In this document: positions 27,292 to 36,110 of the stretch, one piece after another | How the letters are laid out: each line of letters begins with the position of its first letter | Position numbering within the stretch: the stretch's first letter is position 1 | Origin: Bacteroides fragilis | GTDB lineage: Bacteria > Bacteroidota > Bacteroidia > Bacteroidales > Bacteroidaceae | Length of the DNA stretch: 64,000 bases | Reading direction: 5' to 3' | Assembly: GCF_002849695.1 (NCBI RefSeq) | Contig: NZ_CP018937.1 | Coordinates: 4,898,001 to 4,962,000, forward strand | Made by a program: the position numbers and the translations under genes | The notes under the pieces: model-generated | Database searches by the model: none | What the model was told of the DNA's origin: nothing | The model's input: only the letters and a program-made list of their open reading frames with translations

Positions 27292-27836
27292 TTACGCAAT
27301 TGATAATGTCTTAAAGTATAATTCTCCGCAGCCTGTGCCATTATCATATCCTAAGAGTTGTTCATAAAATGTATTCACATAGCCGGATATATTTCTTTCA
27401 TTAGGGCATTTAGTTCATGAGAATTGCCACGTACTGAGTTCTGATCTACTCTGTATCTTCATTGACTTCTGTTGGGGGGAGAAGTATTTATTTTTTTCTC
27501 CCTGGGAATTTCAATACACTGTCGGCAATCTACTGGTTTAATGGCTGTATTATTGAAGTTAAATATATAGTTGGCATTTGAAGTTAATCCTTTGATAATA
27601 TTTGCTTTAAGGAAAGCTTCCATATGGGTATAAGAACTGTTGGTTTAGTCATTTACTGTTTGCTTGAGGATATGAGGCAATGTTCTTTATGCCAACTTCC
27701 TGATAAGTCCCATTAGAACTTATATGAAAATTAGTGTACTTATATATCTGCATCTGTTCTGAGTAGTGAATCTTCTAATTAGCACTAATAATATGCGTCC
27801 AATCCAACACAGGTCCTGTAAGTATCTGGCAACCTG
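27292..27836 (-). pseudogene. Decayed, frame-broken gene of unknown function
   Basis: On the - strand three protein-like stretches follow each other in different frames. One runs 27836-27649 (contains QILTGPVLDWTHII and SSNGTYQEVGIKNIASY, with one internal TAG). The next runs 27641-27459 (YTHMEAFLKANIIKGL, YIFNFNNTAIKPVDC). The last is about 27411-27292 (GYVNTFYEQLLGYDNG, GELYFKTLSIA then stop). Their composition and continuity suggest one former gene broken by small indels. The family was not recognised. It lies between the two halves of the salvage locus, where a PUL enzyme or binding protein would be expected. A short inverted repeat AATTGCG/CGCAATT spans 27281-27301. Confidence 0.4.
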
Positions 27837-28184
27837 TTTTTTGATATTGATAGTTTTAAAATAAGTCATAATATATCAATGTTATGTTAAATCAAAGTGT
27901 CTTCTAATGAACTGATGACTTCTATTGCATATAGATAATCATCACATTATTATATATATAAAAGATTCTCGGATATTAGGTTATGGATAAAAGAGTATAT
28001 TAGATAATATTGTTTTTGACGATCTCAAATATTCGGCATATGCAGAAAAAACACATGGATTTTTCTACCAACTATAAATAAAGTTTTGGGGTGGTTATTG
28101 CGTTATAGAAAAACTTTCCGATCAAAATAAATTAAATTACAAAAAATGTTATATGTTTGTATCCAAATCAAAAAAAACTGCGAA
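27837..28184. other. AT-rich gap, no feature recognised
   Basis: This AT-rich stretch runs before the kinase gene. No open frame, tRNA or convincing -7 box was found; it must hold the kinase promoter. Confidence 0.5.
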
Positions 28185-29033
28185 ATGAAACTTATTGCGG
28201 AAAGTGGTTCTACAAGAACAGAGTGGGCATTGGTTGAAGACAATCATCTCGTACAACGTGTGTTTACCGAGGGGTTAAACCCTTTCTTTCAGACCAGAAG
28301 AGAAATTAGCAGAAGTGTCAGACTAGGATTACCGGAGTCTTTCTTCAAAAAGAAACTGGACCAAGTATATTATTATGGTGCCGGATGTAGTTCATATGAA
28401 AAGAAAAACATTTTAGGTGCTTCCTTAGTAGCACAGTTTAAAACTCCTATCCAAGTTGAAAGTGACTTGTTGGCAGCGGCTCGAGGACTATTCAAATGTG
28501 AATCTGGAATTGCCTGTATTTTAGGTACCGGATCGAACTCATGTTTTTACGATGGTAAAATCGTTGTCAAAAATGTGAAAGCTGCAGGATATATTCTCGG
28601 TGACGAAGGCAGTGGAGCTGTTCTCGGAAAACTATTTTTAGCTGATCTTCTTAAAGGGTTAGCTCCCAAAGAATTGGCGAGTGAATTCCATGAAAAATTT
28701 CGCATATCTGCCAATGATGTGATGGAATCTGTATATAATTTACCTTTCCCTAACCGTTTTTTAGGTACGATTGCATATTTTTTAGGAGATTATATGGACA
28801 ATGAATACGTATATAATTTGTTAACCAATAATCTGCGAAGCTTCTTTAACCGTAGCGTGTGCCAATACGATTATATGAATTATCCTATTCGGTTTGTAGG
28901 ATCACTTGCCTATGCGTATTCAGATACTTTGCGTAAAGTAGCCAGAGAATTTGGAGTGGAGATTGACGTTATAGAAGAAACTCCAATGAATGGCTTAATT
29001 GAATTTCATTCAATGAACATTGAAGAACCTTAA
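28185..29033 (+). CDS. BadF/BadG-family amino-sugar kinase, second copy
   Basis: The ATG at 28185 is chosen because the protein then begins directly with the phosphate-binding motif MKLIAESGSTRTEW, like the paralogue at 7661-8497; 282 residues. GTGSNSCFYDG and LGDEGSGAVLGK are both present. It is an ASKHA kinase probably acting on GlcNAc, MurNAc or a derived sugar. Unlike murK it stands alone on the + strand, upstream of the SusCD genes, so it may serve the sugar delivered by that pair. The closeness of the two kinases within one locus suggests duplication and split specificity. Confidence 0.88.
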   Translation: MKLIAESGSTRTEWALVEDNHLVQRVFTEGLNPFFQTRREISRSVRLGLPESFFKKKLDQVYYYGAGCSSYEKKNILGASLVAQFKTPIQVESDLLAAARGLFKCESGIACILGTGSNSCFYDGKIVVKNVKAAGYILGDEGSGAVLGKLFLADLLKGLAPKELASEFHEKFRISANDVMESVYNLPFPNRFLGTIAYFLGDYMDNEYVYNLLTNNLRSFFNRSVCQYDYMNYPIRFVGSLAYAYSDTLRKVAREFGVEIDVIEETPMNGLIEFHSMNIEEP

Positions 29034-29165
29034 AAATACACAGCTATATCTAAATAATAGTTTCGAACTCTTAAATACCGCGTTTTTATCTGTCAGTATG
29101 AGCCAAAACTCTTAAAGTCAAATCACTCTCTATGTGAATATATAGATATAAATCTAAAATATAAT

Positions 29166-29207
29166 AAATATTTGTTCTTGATATTAAAATAATATATATC
29201 TTTGCTA
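29166..29207 (+). promoter_or_regulatory. susC promoter sharing the namZ2 block
   Basis: The -7 box TATCTTTG is at 29197-29204. The preceding block with TTGATATTAAAATAA has exactly the same spacing to the box as in front of namZ2; only four consecutive spacer bases and two upstream bases differ over 42 bp. TTTG at 29171-29174 could serve as the -33 element. Transcription would leave a leader of roughly 280 nt before the susC ATG. Confidence 0.75.
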
Positions 29208-29385
29208 TGATGAAACTCGGAAGGGTTTTGAACCTTTGTTAATAATGGACAATTTATCTCTTAAAAGAACCATAAAGCTAATTGACATTAATTAAACTGG
29301 CGAAAACCAAAGTTCTAATGGAACTTTAACTCAGTTAATAATAGAGATAATATAAAAATTAAAACCTTTAAATGACAAGAAGCCT

Positions 29386-29425
29386 ATGATGAATAAACAA
29401 CCTCTTGTGGTGGGATGATTCCCAC
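29386..29425 (+). promoter_or_regulatory. Possible leader peptide and hairpin before susC
   Basis: A 10-codon frame (MMNKQPLVVG, 29386-29418) lies in the susC leader. Its stop codon falls within the loop of a perfect 6-bp hairpin GTGGGA/TCCCAC (29410-29415 and 29420-29425). There is no following T-run. A translation-linked control of susC is conceivable; chance is also possible. Confidence 0.3.
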
Positions 29426-29495
29426 TTCCTAATTTTACCTTACCTGCATTTTGAGAAATCAATCGATTAACAAACAATTTAATCATCTATCTTTT

Positions 29496-32400
29496 ATGAA
29501 TGAAGATCGCAAGAAACGAGGACTAGCAAATAGCAAGCTCCTTACGGCCGTGGCAATAACTGCTTTGTTTATAGGCAGTGGTAATGCGGTGGCTGCTTCA
29601 ACTGCTTCCGGCAGTGCTTATGAAGTGACAGAACAATTACAGTCGCAAGCTATTAGTGGTGTAGTGACTGATGCAAACGGAGAGCCTGTTATTGGTGCCA
29701 GTGTTTCAGAGAAAGGGACAACAAATGGTACTATTACAGATATTAATGGCAAATTCAGTTTAAATGTTAAACCCGGGGCTGTCTTGAAAGTCACATTTGT
29801 GGGCTATAAGCCACATGAAGTGAAAGCTACAAGAACAATGAAAATCATCTTGAAAGAGGACAGTGAGCTTTTGGATGAAGTTGTGGTTGTAGGTTATGGC
29901 ACTCAAAAGAAAGAGAACCTGACAGGTGCAGTGGCTTCAGTAGATGTGAATAAAACACTAAGTAGCCGTCCGATTGCGGATGTTGGACGTGGCTTGCAAG
30001 GAACGACACCGGGACTTTCTGTTGTAATCCCGAGTGGAGAAATTGGTTCGGATCCTACCATGAAGATCCGTGGCCAGATTGGGTCTATTAACGGAGGTTC
30101 CGCTCCGCTTATTTTAATGGACAATGTTGAGATTCCAAGTATTCAGATGGTCAATCCGGACGATATTGAATCTATTTCAGTTTTGAAAGATGCGGCAGCA
30201 TCTTCTATTTATGGTGCAAAAGCTGCGTTTGGTGTTGTATTGATTACTACTAAAAAAGGAGCTAAGCAGGAAAGTATAAATGTGAGCTACTCCGGAAACT
30301 TTTCTTGGCAGAATATTTCCAAGAAAATGGAGATGGGAGGAATTGATGCCTTGGAGTATTCGGTCGAAGCTTTTAAACGTGTGGGAGGAACCGTAGCCGG
30401 TGCATTTGTTCAGATTACTGAAGAGGGTCTTGTCAAAGCCAAAGAGTGGGACCAAAAGTATGGTGGCAAGTTAGGTCCTAATGATCCTTACGTGTATGGT
30501 CGTGACTGGTATGTAGACGCTAATAACCGTAAGATTGGTTTGAGAACTTTCGATCCATATGATTATATGATTAAAGAGTGGACTCCCTCAATGACTCATA
30601 ATCTCTCGGTTAATGGTAAAAGCGGACGTACGACTTATAATATTGGCTTCGGTTATCTGGATCAAACAGGACTGATGAAACCGGCGAAAGATGATGATTT
30701 TAAGCGCTATAATGGTTCTTTGAGAATCAGTACCGATATTAATAAATATGTCACAGTGAGAGCTGGAGCCATGTATTCTAAACGTGAAAAGAGATACGCC
30801 TATGCTACCTCCTCTACTACTGCTGATCCTTGGTTGTATTTATACCGCTGGGGACCGAACATGCCGATGGGGTATGATGATGAAGGAAATATTATCCGCA
30901 GCCCGCATTCGGAAGTAGCTCAAGCCAATACGGCATCACGTGCGTACAACTATATAAATGTAAACGTAGGGGCTACGGTCAATATTATGAAAAACTGGAA
31001 GTTGGATATTGACTATACACATGCTACCAATGAATATGTACTTAAAACTCCTGGTACCCGCTATACAGCTCTTAATTCATGGGGTGGAGCAGTAGCTAAA
31101 AATGATGCCAGTGGTAATCGTATTTATGTCAATGAAGCCGGCGAAACAGTTGCTGCCGGAACTCCGGGAGCAATGCCTGCCTATAAATTAGGTATGACAG
31201 AGTATACGGCTCATGGAGCGAATCCCGACCATATGTATCGACGTTCTGAGACAACGAACCAGGACACTTGGAATATTTCTACTACATATGACTGGAAAGT
31301 AGATAAGAATAATGCGTTTAAGTTCTTGGTCGGCATGAACCGGGTGACTTATGATGAAGAATACAACTGGTCGCGGAAAGGTGACTTATCTGATATTACC
31401 AATCCACAGTTTGACCTCGCTGTAGGTTTACAAGAGGCAAGTGGAGGATACGATTGGGAGGGGCAACTCGGGTTCTTCGGACGTATCAATTACGCTTTAA
31501 AGGATAGATACTTATTGGAGGCTAATCTCCGTTATGATGCAACTTCCAAATTTCCGGATAACTTGCAATGGCGATGGTTCCCATCTTTTTCAGCCGGATG
31601 GCGTGCAAGTGAAGAAGCTTTCATGCAGTGGATGAAACCTGCTGTCACATCATTGAAATTCAGAGGGTCGTGGGGTATTATCGGTGACCAGACTGTATCC
31701 AATTCTTTATATATTCCCACCATGTCTACCGGTCAACTGAATTGGCTGGACGAGAGTGGAAATAAGCTGGTTTATGTAAGTACACCCAGTGCAGTGGCAA
31801 GTAACATCACTTGGCAGGACATTCAGACTGTCGATGTTGGCTTGGATGCACGTTTTCTGGATGGCGAACTCGGTTTAACTGTTGACTGGTATCAACGTGA
31901 TACAAAAAATATGATTGTCCCGGGTGCCGGTGTTACTTTGGCGTTTGGTACCGGAGCCCCGAAAGGAAATTTTGGATCTTTGAGAACCAGAGGATGGGAA
32001 ATCGCACTTGATTACAATCACCGTTTTTCTAACGGATTAGGTATAAATGCGATGGCTACCCTGTCTGATGCTGAAACAGAGATTACTAAATATAGTGATA
32101 CCCGGGTCGTTAGTGATTGGTATGTTGGTAAAAAGTATGGAGAGATCTGGGGATATCAGACGGAACGTCTATATCAGAAAGATGATTTCGTATATAATGG
32201 AGATCAGATTGTGACAACTTGGGCTTTGAATGGTAAAGAAGTTGCTCAGGGAACTAAAGGTGCTAAAAAAGTGAATAAACTGAAAGGGGATAATCCTGTT
32301 TATCAGGACTTTTTGCAGAGTGGCAACTTTGTTTTTGGTCCGGGTGACGTAAAATTTGCTGATTTGAATGGCGACGGATTGATTGATTCCGGAAGTGGAA

Positions 32401-32978
32401 CAGTCGATGATCCGGGTGACCGTAAAGTAATCGGTAATTCTACTCCGCGCTACGAATATGGTTTCCGTTTGGGAGCCGACTATAAGGGGTTTGATTTTTC
32501 TGTATTCTTCCAAGGTGTTGGCAAACGTGAAGTTTGGGGTAATGGTTTTCTTGCCATTGCCGGATATAACTCTTCGGATGGTGCCATGCCTCAGGCTATT
32601 GCCGGAAATTATTGGCGGGAAGACCGTACTGATGCTTTTTATCCGCGTCCTTACAATTTAGCCGGTTCCAATAACTCTTTGAATATGGTAACTCAGTCGC
32701 GTTACCTTCTCGATATGTCTTATTTGAGAATGAAAAATATTACGATAGGTTACTCCATACCTGCCGATATCCTACGAAAAGTGCGGATGCAGAAAGCGCG
32801 TATCTATATGTCTTTAGAGAACTTTGTGACTTGGGATAATTTGAATGGTCTGCCTATCGATCCGGAAGAGGTACAAGGATTTTCGATGTTTAATACAGAT
32901 AATTATAATTCGGGTCGTACCGGTGTCGGAACTCCTACCTTTAAGAGCTTGTCCGTTGGTATTCAGTTGAATTTCTAA
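29496..32978 (+). CDS. SusC/RagA-type TonB-dependent outer-membrane transporter
   Basis: The ATG at 29496 (MNEDRKKRG) is preferred over a TTG at 29451; it gives 1160 residues. After the signal region come a carboxypeptidase-D-like domain (ISGVVTDANGEPVIGASV), the SusC signature DEVVVVGYGTQKKENLTGAV, a plug and the barrel ending in SLSVGIQLNF. No STN domain is present, so no ECF sigma/anti-sigma partner is expected, and none is found nearby. The SusD gene follows after 13 bp. With its namZ2-like promoter the pair most likely imports peptidoglycan-derived oligosaccharides, though the ligand cannot be read from sequence. Confidence 0.93.
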   Translation: MNEDRKKRGLANSKLLTAVAITALFIGSGNAVAASTASGSAYEVTEQLQSQAISGVVTDANGEPVIGASVSEKGTTNGTITDINGKFSLNVKPGAVLKVTFVGYKPHEVKATRTMKIILKEDSELLDEVVVVGYGTQKKENLTGAVASVDVNKTLSSRPIADVGRGLQGTTPGLSVVIPSGEIGSDPTMKIRGQIGSINGGSAPLILMDNVEIPSIQMVNPDDIESISVLKDAAASSIYGAKAAFGVVLITTKKGAKQESINVSYSGNFSWQNISKKMEMGGIDALEYSVEAFKRVGGTVAGAFVQITEEGLVKAKEWDQKYGGKLGPNDPYVYGRDWYVDANNRKIGLRTFDPYDYMIKEWTPSMTHNLSVNGKSGRTTYNIGFGYLDQTGLMKPAKDDDFKRYNGSLRISTDINKYVTVRAGAMYSKREKRYAYATSSTTADPWLYLYRWGPNMPMGYDDEGNIIRSPHSEVAQANTASRAYNYINVNVGATVNIMKNWKLDIDYTHATNEYVLKTPGTRYTALNSWGGAVAKNDASGNRIYVNEAGETVAAGTPGAMPAYKLGMTEYTAHGANPDHMYRRSETTNQDTWNISTTYDWKVDKNNAFKFLVGMNRVTYDEEYNWSRKGDLSDITNPQFDLAVGLQEASGGYDWEGQLGFFGRINYALKDRYLLEANLRYDATSKFPDNLQWRWFPSFSAGWRASEEAFMQWMKPAVTSLKFRGSWGIIGDQTVSNSLYIPTMSTGQLNWLDESGNKLVYVSTPSAVASNITWQDIQTVDVGLDARFLDGELGLTVDWYQRDTKNMIVPGAGVTLAFGTGAPKGNFGSLRTRGWEIALDYNHRFSNGLGINAMATLSDAETEITKYSDTRVVSDWYVGKKYGEIWGYQTERLYQKDDFVYNGDQIVTTWALNGKEVAQGTKGAKKVNKLKGDNPVYQDFLQSGNFVFGPGDVKFADLNGDGLIDSGSGTVDDPGDRKVIGNSTPRYEYGFRLGADYKGFDFSVFFQGVGKREVWGNGFLAIAGYNSSDGAMPQAIAGNYWREDRTDAFYPRPYNLAGSNNSLNMVTQSRYLLDMSYLRMKNITIGYSIPADILRKVRMQKARIYMSLENFVTWDNLNGLPIDPEEVQGFSMFNTDNYNSGRTGVGTPTFKSLSVGIQLNF

Positions 32979-32991
32979 AATAAAGAACAAT

Positions 32992-34851
32992 ATGAAAAAA
33001 TATATATTTACTTTACTTTCACTTGCCGCACTGAGTTTCACCAGTTGCGATGATGTGTTAGACCGTCCTCAGTTGACGAAACCGGTTGATACGAACTATT
33101 GGCGAAGCGAAACAGATTTCCGTCTGTATGCCAATGAATGTTATCCTAATTACTTTGTTGGCTATAACAATACATGGGGAGTGGATTATGCTCCGTTGCG
33201 TGGATATTATTTTTCGGATGATAACGCATGGGCAGGGAAGCAGTCTGTGATGGAAAATGCCGTTCCGTCCAGCAGGGGATCGAGCAGCTTGTCTACCGGT
33301 AGCGACCTTTGGTTGACTAAGTATGGAAGTGCAACTTGGAATTTTGCATGGGTACGTAAAATTAATACGATGATCGACAGACTTGATATGTATGGCAAAG
33401 TAAATCTGACAGAAGAAGCATACAATCACTGGATGGGGGTTGCCCGCTTCTTCCGGGCATTCGAATATCATCGTTTGGTCTGGTCTTTTGGAGACGTCCC
33501 CTATTTTGATAAGGTTTTTTTGGAGACAGACGCAGCTCAAATGTATAAAGACAGGACGCCGAGAGCTGAAGTCATGGAGAAAGTTTATGACGATTTGAAG
33601 TTTGCTTTTGAGAATCTTCGTTTGTCAGACGGTGCGATGTATTTGAATAAAGACATAGCAGCCGGCTTTATTACCCGGATTATGTTGTATGAAGGCACTT
33701 GGCAGAAATATCATAATTTAGATCAGGCATTGGCAAAAAAATATCTGGAATTTGCCAAGGAAGCGGGTGATTATGTGATTGGTACCGGGAAATATGCGAT
33801 TTCCGGAGATTTCAGAAGCCTGTTCGGTTCTCAGGACTTGAAGGGACACAAAGAGATGTTGATGTACAGGCACTATGATGCTGCGAATGCGACACATCAT
33901 GTGGCTTCTTATTCGAATGGTTACGAGGGGCAGTCCCCGTCTCCTAATCTGGCATTGGCTAAGTCATTCTTATGTAATGATGGTAAACCGTATGAAGCAT
34001 CAGCAGTGCCTGATGCCGCGAAACTGGATATCAAACACATGGTTAAAACCCGTGATCCCCGTTTTGAAGCTACCTTCTGGGATGAACCGAGAGTGCAGGC
34101 CAGTACGCTTTTATACGCTTGTAAATTTATCGACCGCACCGGGCCAACATACTGGAATGCTGCAACTATACCACCTCAGTACGGAAGCATGACCAACACC
34201 AACGATGCTCCTGTTATGCGTTATTCTGAAGTGCTTTTGAACTGGATAGAAGCTAAAGCAGAGTTGGCAATCATGGGAGAAGCGGCAGTCACACAAGGTG
34301 ATATTGATATTTCAATCAATGCGATTCGTAATAGAGATCTCGACGCTGAGGCTATTGCTAAAGGGGTACAGAAAACAGCTCCGATGAAACTTGCCGATAT
34401 CACTGAAGCTTTTGCACCCGATCGTGATGCCGATGTGCCTGCTTTGATTTGGGAGATCCGTCGTGAACGTCGTATGGAATTTGTATACGAGCATACTCGT
34501 TTGGCTGATATCAGACGTTGGAAGAAACTCGACTATATGGATAATAATAAATACCCGGATACAATGTTAGGATTGTGGATTAATCTGAAAGAAGAACTTC
34601 CTTCATATCTGGAACAGGGTAAAGACGGAAAGTATACCGCTTATCAGGTTCGCAAGATGGACGGTACCGTGGTTACTTATGATGGTAGTAATGCTGACGA
34701 TATGGTTGGCTTCTTTGTTCCGCTGAAGGCGGTAGCCCGTGATGTGTTTGGCGATGAATGTTATTTGGCTCCTGTGGGCAAAGCACAAATCGATCAGTAT
34801 GCCGATCAAGGCTATAAATTGAGTCAAACTCCCGGTTGGGAGAATAAGTAA
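32992..34851 (+). CDS. SusD/RagB-type surface glycan-binding lipoprotein
   Basis: This 619-residue lipoprotein has lipobox SFTSC (cysteine at residue 19) with acidic residues after the cysteine (CDDV), which favours surface export in Bacteroides. N-terminal helical TPR-like regions (WNFAWVRKINTMIDRLDMYG, FFRAFEYHRLVWSFGDVPYFD) and the C-terminal RREL-like block IRRERRMEFVYEHTRLADIRRW are standard for the family. It forms the lid of the SusC channel and captures ligand. A strong terminator follows directly, so the susCD transcript ends here. Confidence 0.93.
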   Translation: MKKYIFTLLSLAALSFTSCDDVLDRPQLTKPVDTNYWRSETDFRLYANECYPNYFVGYNNTWGVDYAPLRGYYFSDDNAWAGKQSVMENAVPSSRGSSSLSTGSDLWLTKYGSATWNFAWVRKINTMIDRLDMYGKVNLTEEAYNHWMGVARFFRAFEYHRLVWSFGDVPYFDKVFLETDAAQMYKDRTPRAEVMEKVYDDLKFAFENLRLSDGAMYLNKDIAAGFITRIMLYEGTWQKYHNLDQALAKKYLEFAKEAGDYVIGTGKYAISGDFRSLFGSQDLKGHKEMLMYRHYDAANATHHVASYSNGYEGQSPSPNLALAKSFLCNDGKPYEASAVPDAAKLDIKHMVKTRDPRFEATFWDEPRVQASTLLYACKFIDRTGPTYWNAATIPPQYGSMTNTNDAPVMRYSEVLLNWIEAKAELAIMGEAAVTQGDIDISINAIRNRDLDAEAIAKGVQKTAPMKLADITEAFAPDRDADVPALIWEIRRERRMEFVYEHTRLADIRRWKKLDYMDNNKYPDTMLGLWINLKEELPSYLEQGKDGKYTAYQVRKMDGTVVTYDGSNADDMVGFFVPLKAVARDVFGDECYLAPVGKAQIDQYADQGYKLSQTPGWENK

Positions 34852-34853
34852 AT

Positions 34854-34884
34854 AAAAAGGGGAAGCAATTGCTTCCCCTTTTTT
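34854..34884. terminator. Bidirectional intrinsic terminator between susD and asd
   Basis: The perfect palindrome GGGGAAGCAA/TTGCTTCCCC (34859-34878) is flanked by five A on the left and six T on the right, so it can stop transcription from both sides. It lies between two convergent genes. Confidence 0.92.
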
Positions 34885-34901
34885 GATATGAATATTTTGG
34901 C

Positions 34902-35912
34902 TTATCCGATATTTCCTTCTTTAATCAGGTATTCGGCAATCTGAACAGCGTTCAGTGCGGCACCTTTCTTAATCTGGTCACCTACAATCCAGAAAGTCAG
35001 TCCGCAGTCATTGGTCAAGTCTTTGCGGATACGGCCAACGTAAACAGGGTCTTTGCCTGCCAGGAACAGCGGCATCGGATAGTCTTTTTCTGCCGGATTG
35101 TCCTGAAGTACCAATCCTTCGCCTTTGGCAAAAGCTTCACGAGCCTCTTCTACGGAGATAGGACGTTCTGTTTCTACCCAGATGCTTTCAGAATGTGCAC
35201 GAAGTGCCGGAACACGTACGCAAGTAGCACTAACCTTTACGTCAGAATGCATGATTTTGCGGGTTTCGTTAAACATCTTCATTTCTTCTTTTGTATATCC
35301 GTTTTCTGTAAATACGTCAATCTGAGGAATCAGATTGAAGGCCAGCTGGTATGCAAACTTCTCAACAGTGACAGGTTCATTGGCCAAAACCTGGCGATAC
35401 TGTTCATAAAGTTCGTCCATAGCGGCTGCGCCGGCACCACTGGCTGCCTGATAAGTAGATACATGCACGGTTTTTATATGAGAAAGCTCTTCGATGGCTT
35501 TCAGTGCGACAACCATCTGGATGGTTGTGCAATTCGGGTTAGCGATCACGCCGCGCGGACGATCTTTAGCATCGGCTGCATTCACTTCGGGCACCACCAA
35601 AGGTACATCTGCATCCATACGGAAAGCGCTGGAATTATCGATCATTACCGCACCATATTGGGTAATGGTTTTCTCGAATTCCTTAGATGTGCTTGCACCG
35701 GCCGAAGTGAAAGCAATGTCCACCCCTTTAAAGTCATCGTTGTGTTGCAGAAGTTTGACCTCGATCTGTTTACCGCGGAAAGTATATTTGGTCCCGGCAC
35801 TACGTTTAGAGCCGAACAAAACTAACTCGTCCAACGGGAAATTTCTCTCATCGAGCACGCGCAGGAACTCTTGTCCTACGGCTCCGCTTACGCCAACAAT
35901 AGCTACTTTCAT
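34902..35912 (-). CDS. asd: Aspartate-semialdehyde dehydrogenase
   Basis: The ATG at 35912 gives MKVAIVGVSGAVGQEFLRVL, the expected NADPH-binding start, and 336 residues; a longer frame adds only a lysine-rich extension. The active-site cysteine lies in the block GVIANPNCTTIQMVVAL (residue about 128), and a conserved histidine follows in RVPALRAHSE. The enzyme makes aspartate semialdehyde for lysine/diaminopimelate, threonine and methionine synthesis. It is monocistronic by its surroundings, with a -7 box upstream. Confidence 0.96.
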   Translation of the reverse strand: MKVAIVGVSGAVGQEFLRVLDERNFPLDELVLFGSKRSAGTKYTFRGKQIEVKLLQHNDDFKGVDIAFTSAGASTSKEFEKTITQYGAVMIDNSSAFRMDADVPLVVPEVNAADAKDRPRGVIANPNCTTIQMVVALKAIEELSHIKTVHVSTYQAASGAGAAAMDELYEQYRQVLANEPVTVEKFAYQLAFNLIPQIDVFTENGYTKEEMKMFNETRKIMHSDVKVSATCVRVPALRAHSESIWVETERPISVEEAREAFAKGEGLVLQDNPAEKDYPMPLFLAGKDPVYVGRIRKDLTNDCGLTFWIVGDQIKKGAALNAVQIAEYLIKEGNIG

Positions 35913-35978
35913 CTTTTTCTTTTGTTTTATGTGAATACTCATCCTCTACAATTTAAATCAATCGTAAGGATTTGGCTG

Positions 35979-35986
35979 CAAAATTA
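35979..35986 (-). promoter_or_regulatory. -7 box for asd
   Basis: TAATTTTG on the - strand lies about 67 bp upstream of the asd start. The surroundings (TAATTTTGCAGC) match those of the murF promoter at 43759-43766. Confidence 0.5.
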
Positions 35987-36110
35987 TAACATTTTGCAAT
36001 ATAATAAGCATTTTAGGGAGAAGATTTCTCATTGAAAATCTCTTTCCTAATGAATTGGCGGTGTGATAACTTTTTTGTTATTTTGCAGTTAAATACAAAA
36101 ATCCCGATAT

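Noticed and set aside
27042..29495. Invertible promoter region of the kind used for phase variation in B. fragilis
   Set aside because: No pair of long inverted repeats flanking a promoter and no recombinase gene were seen.
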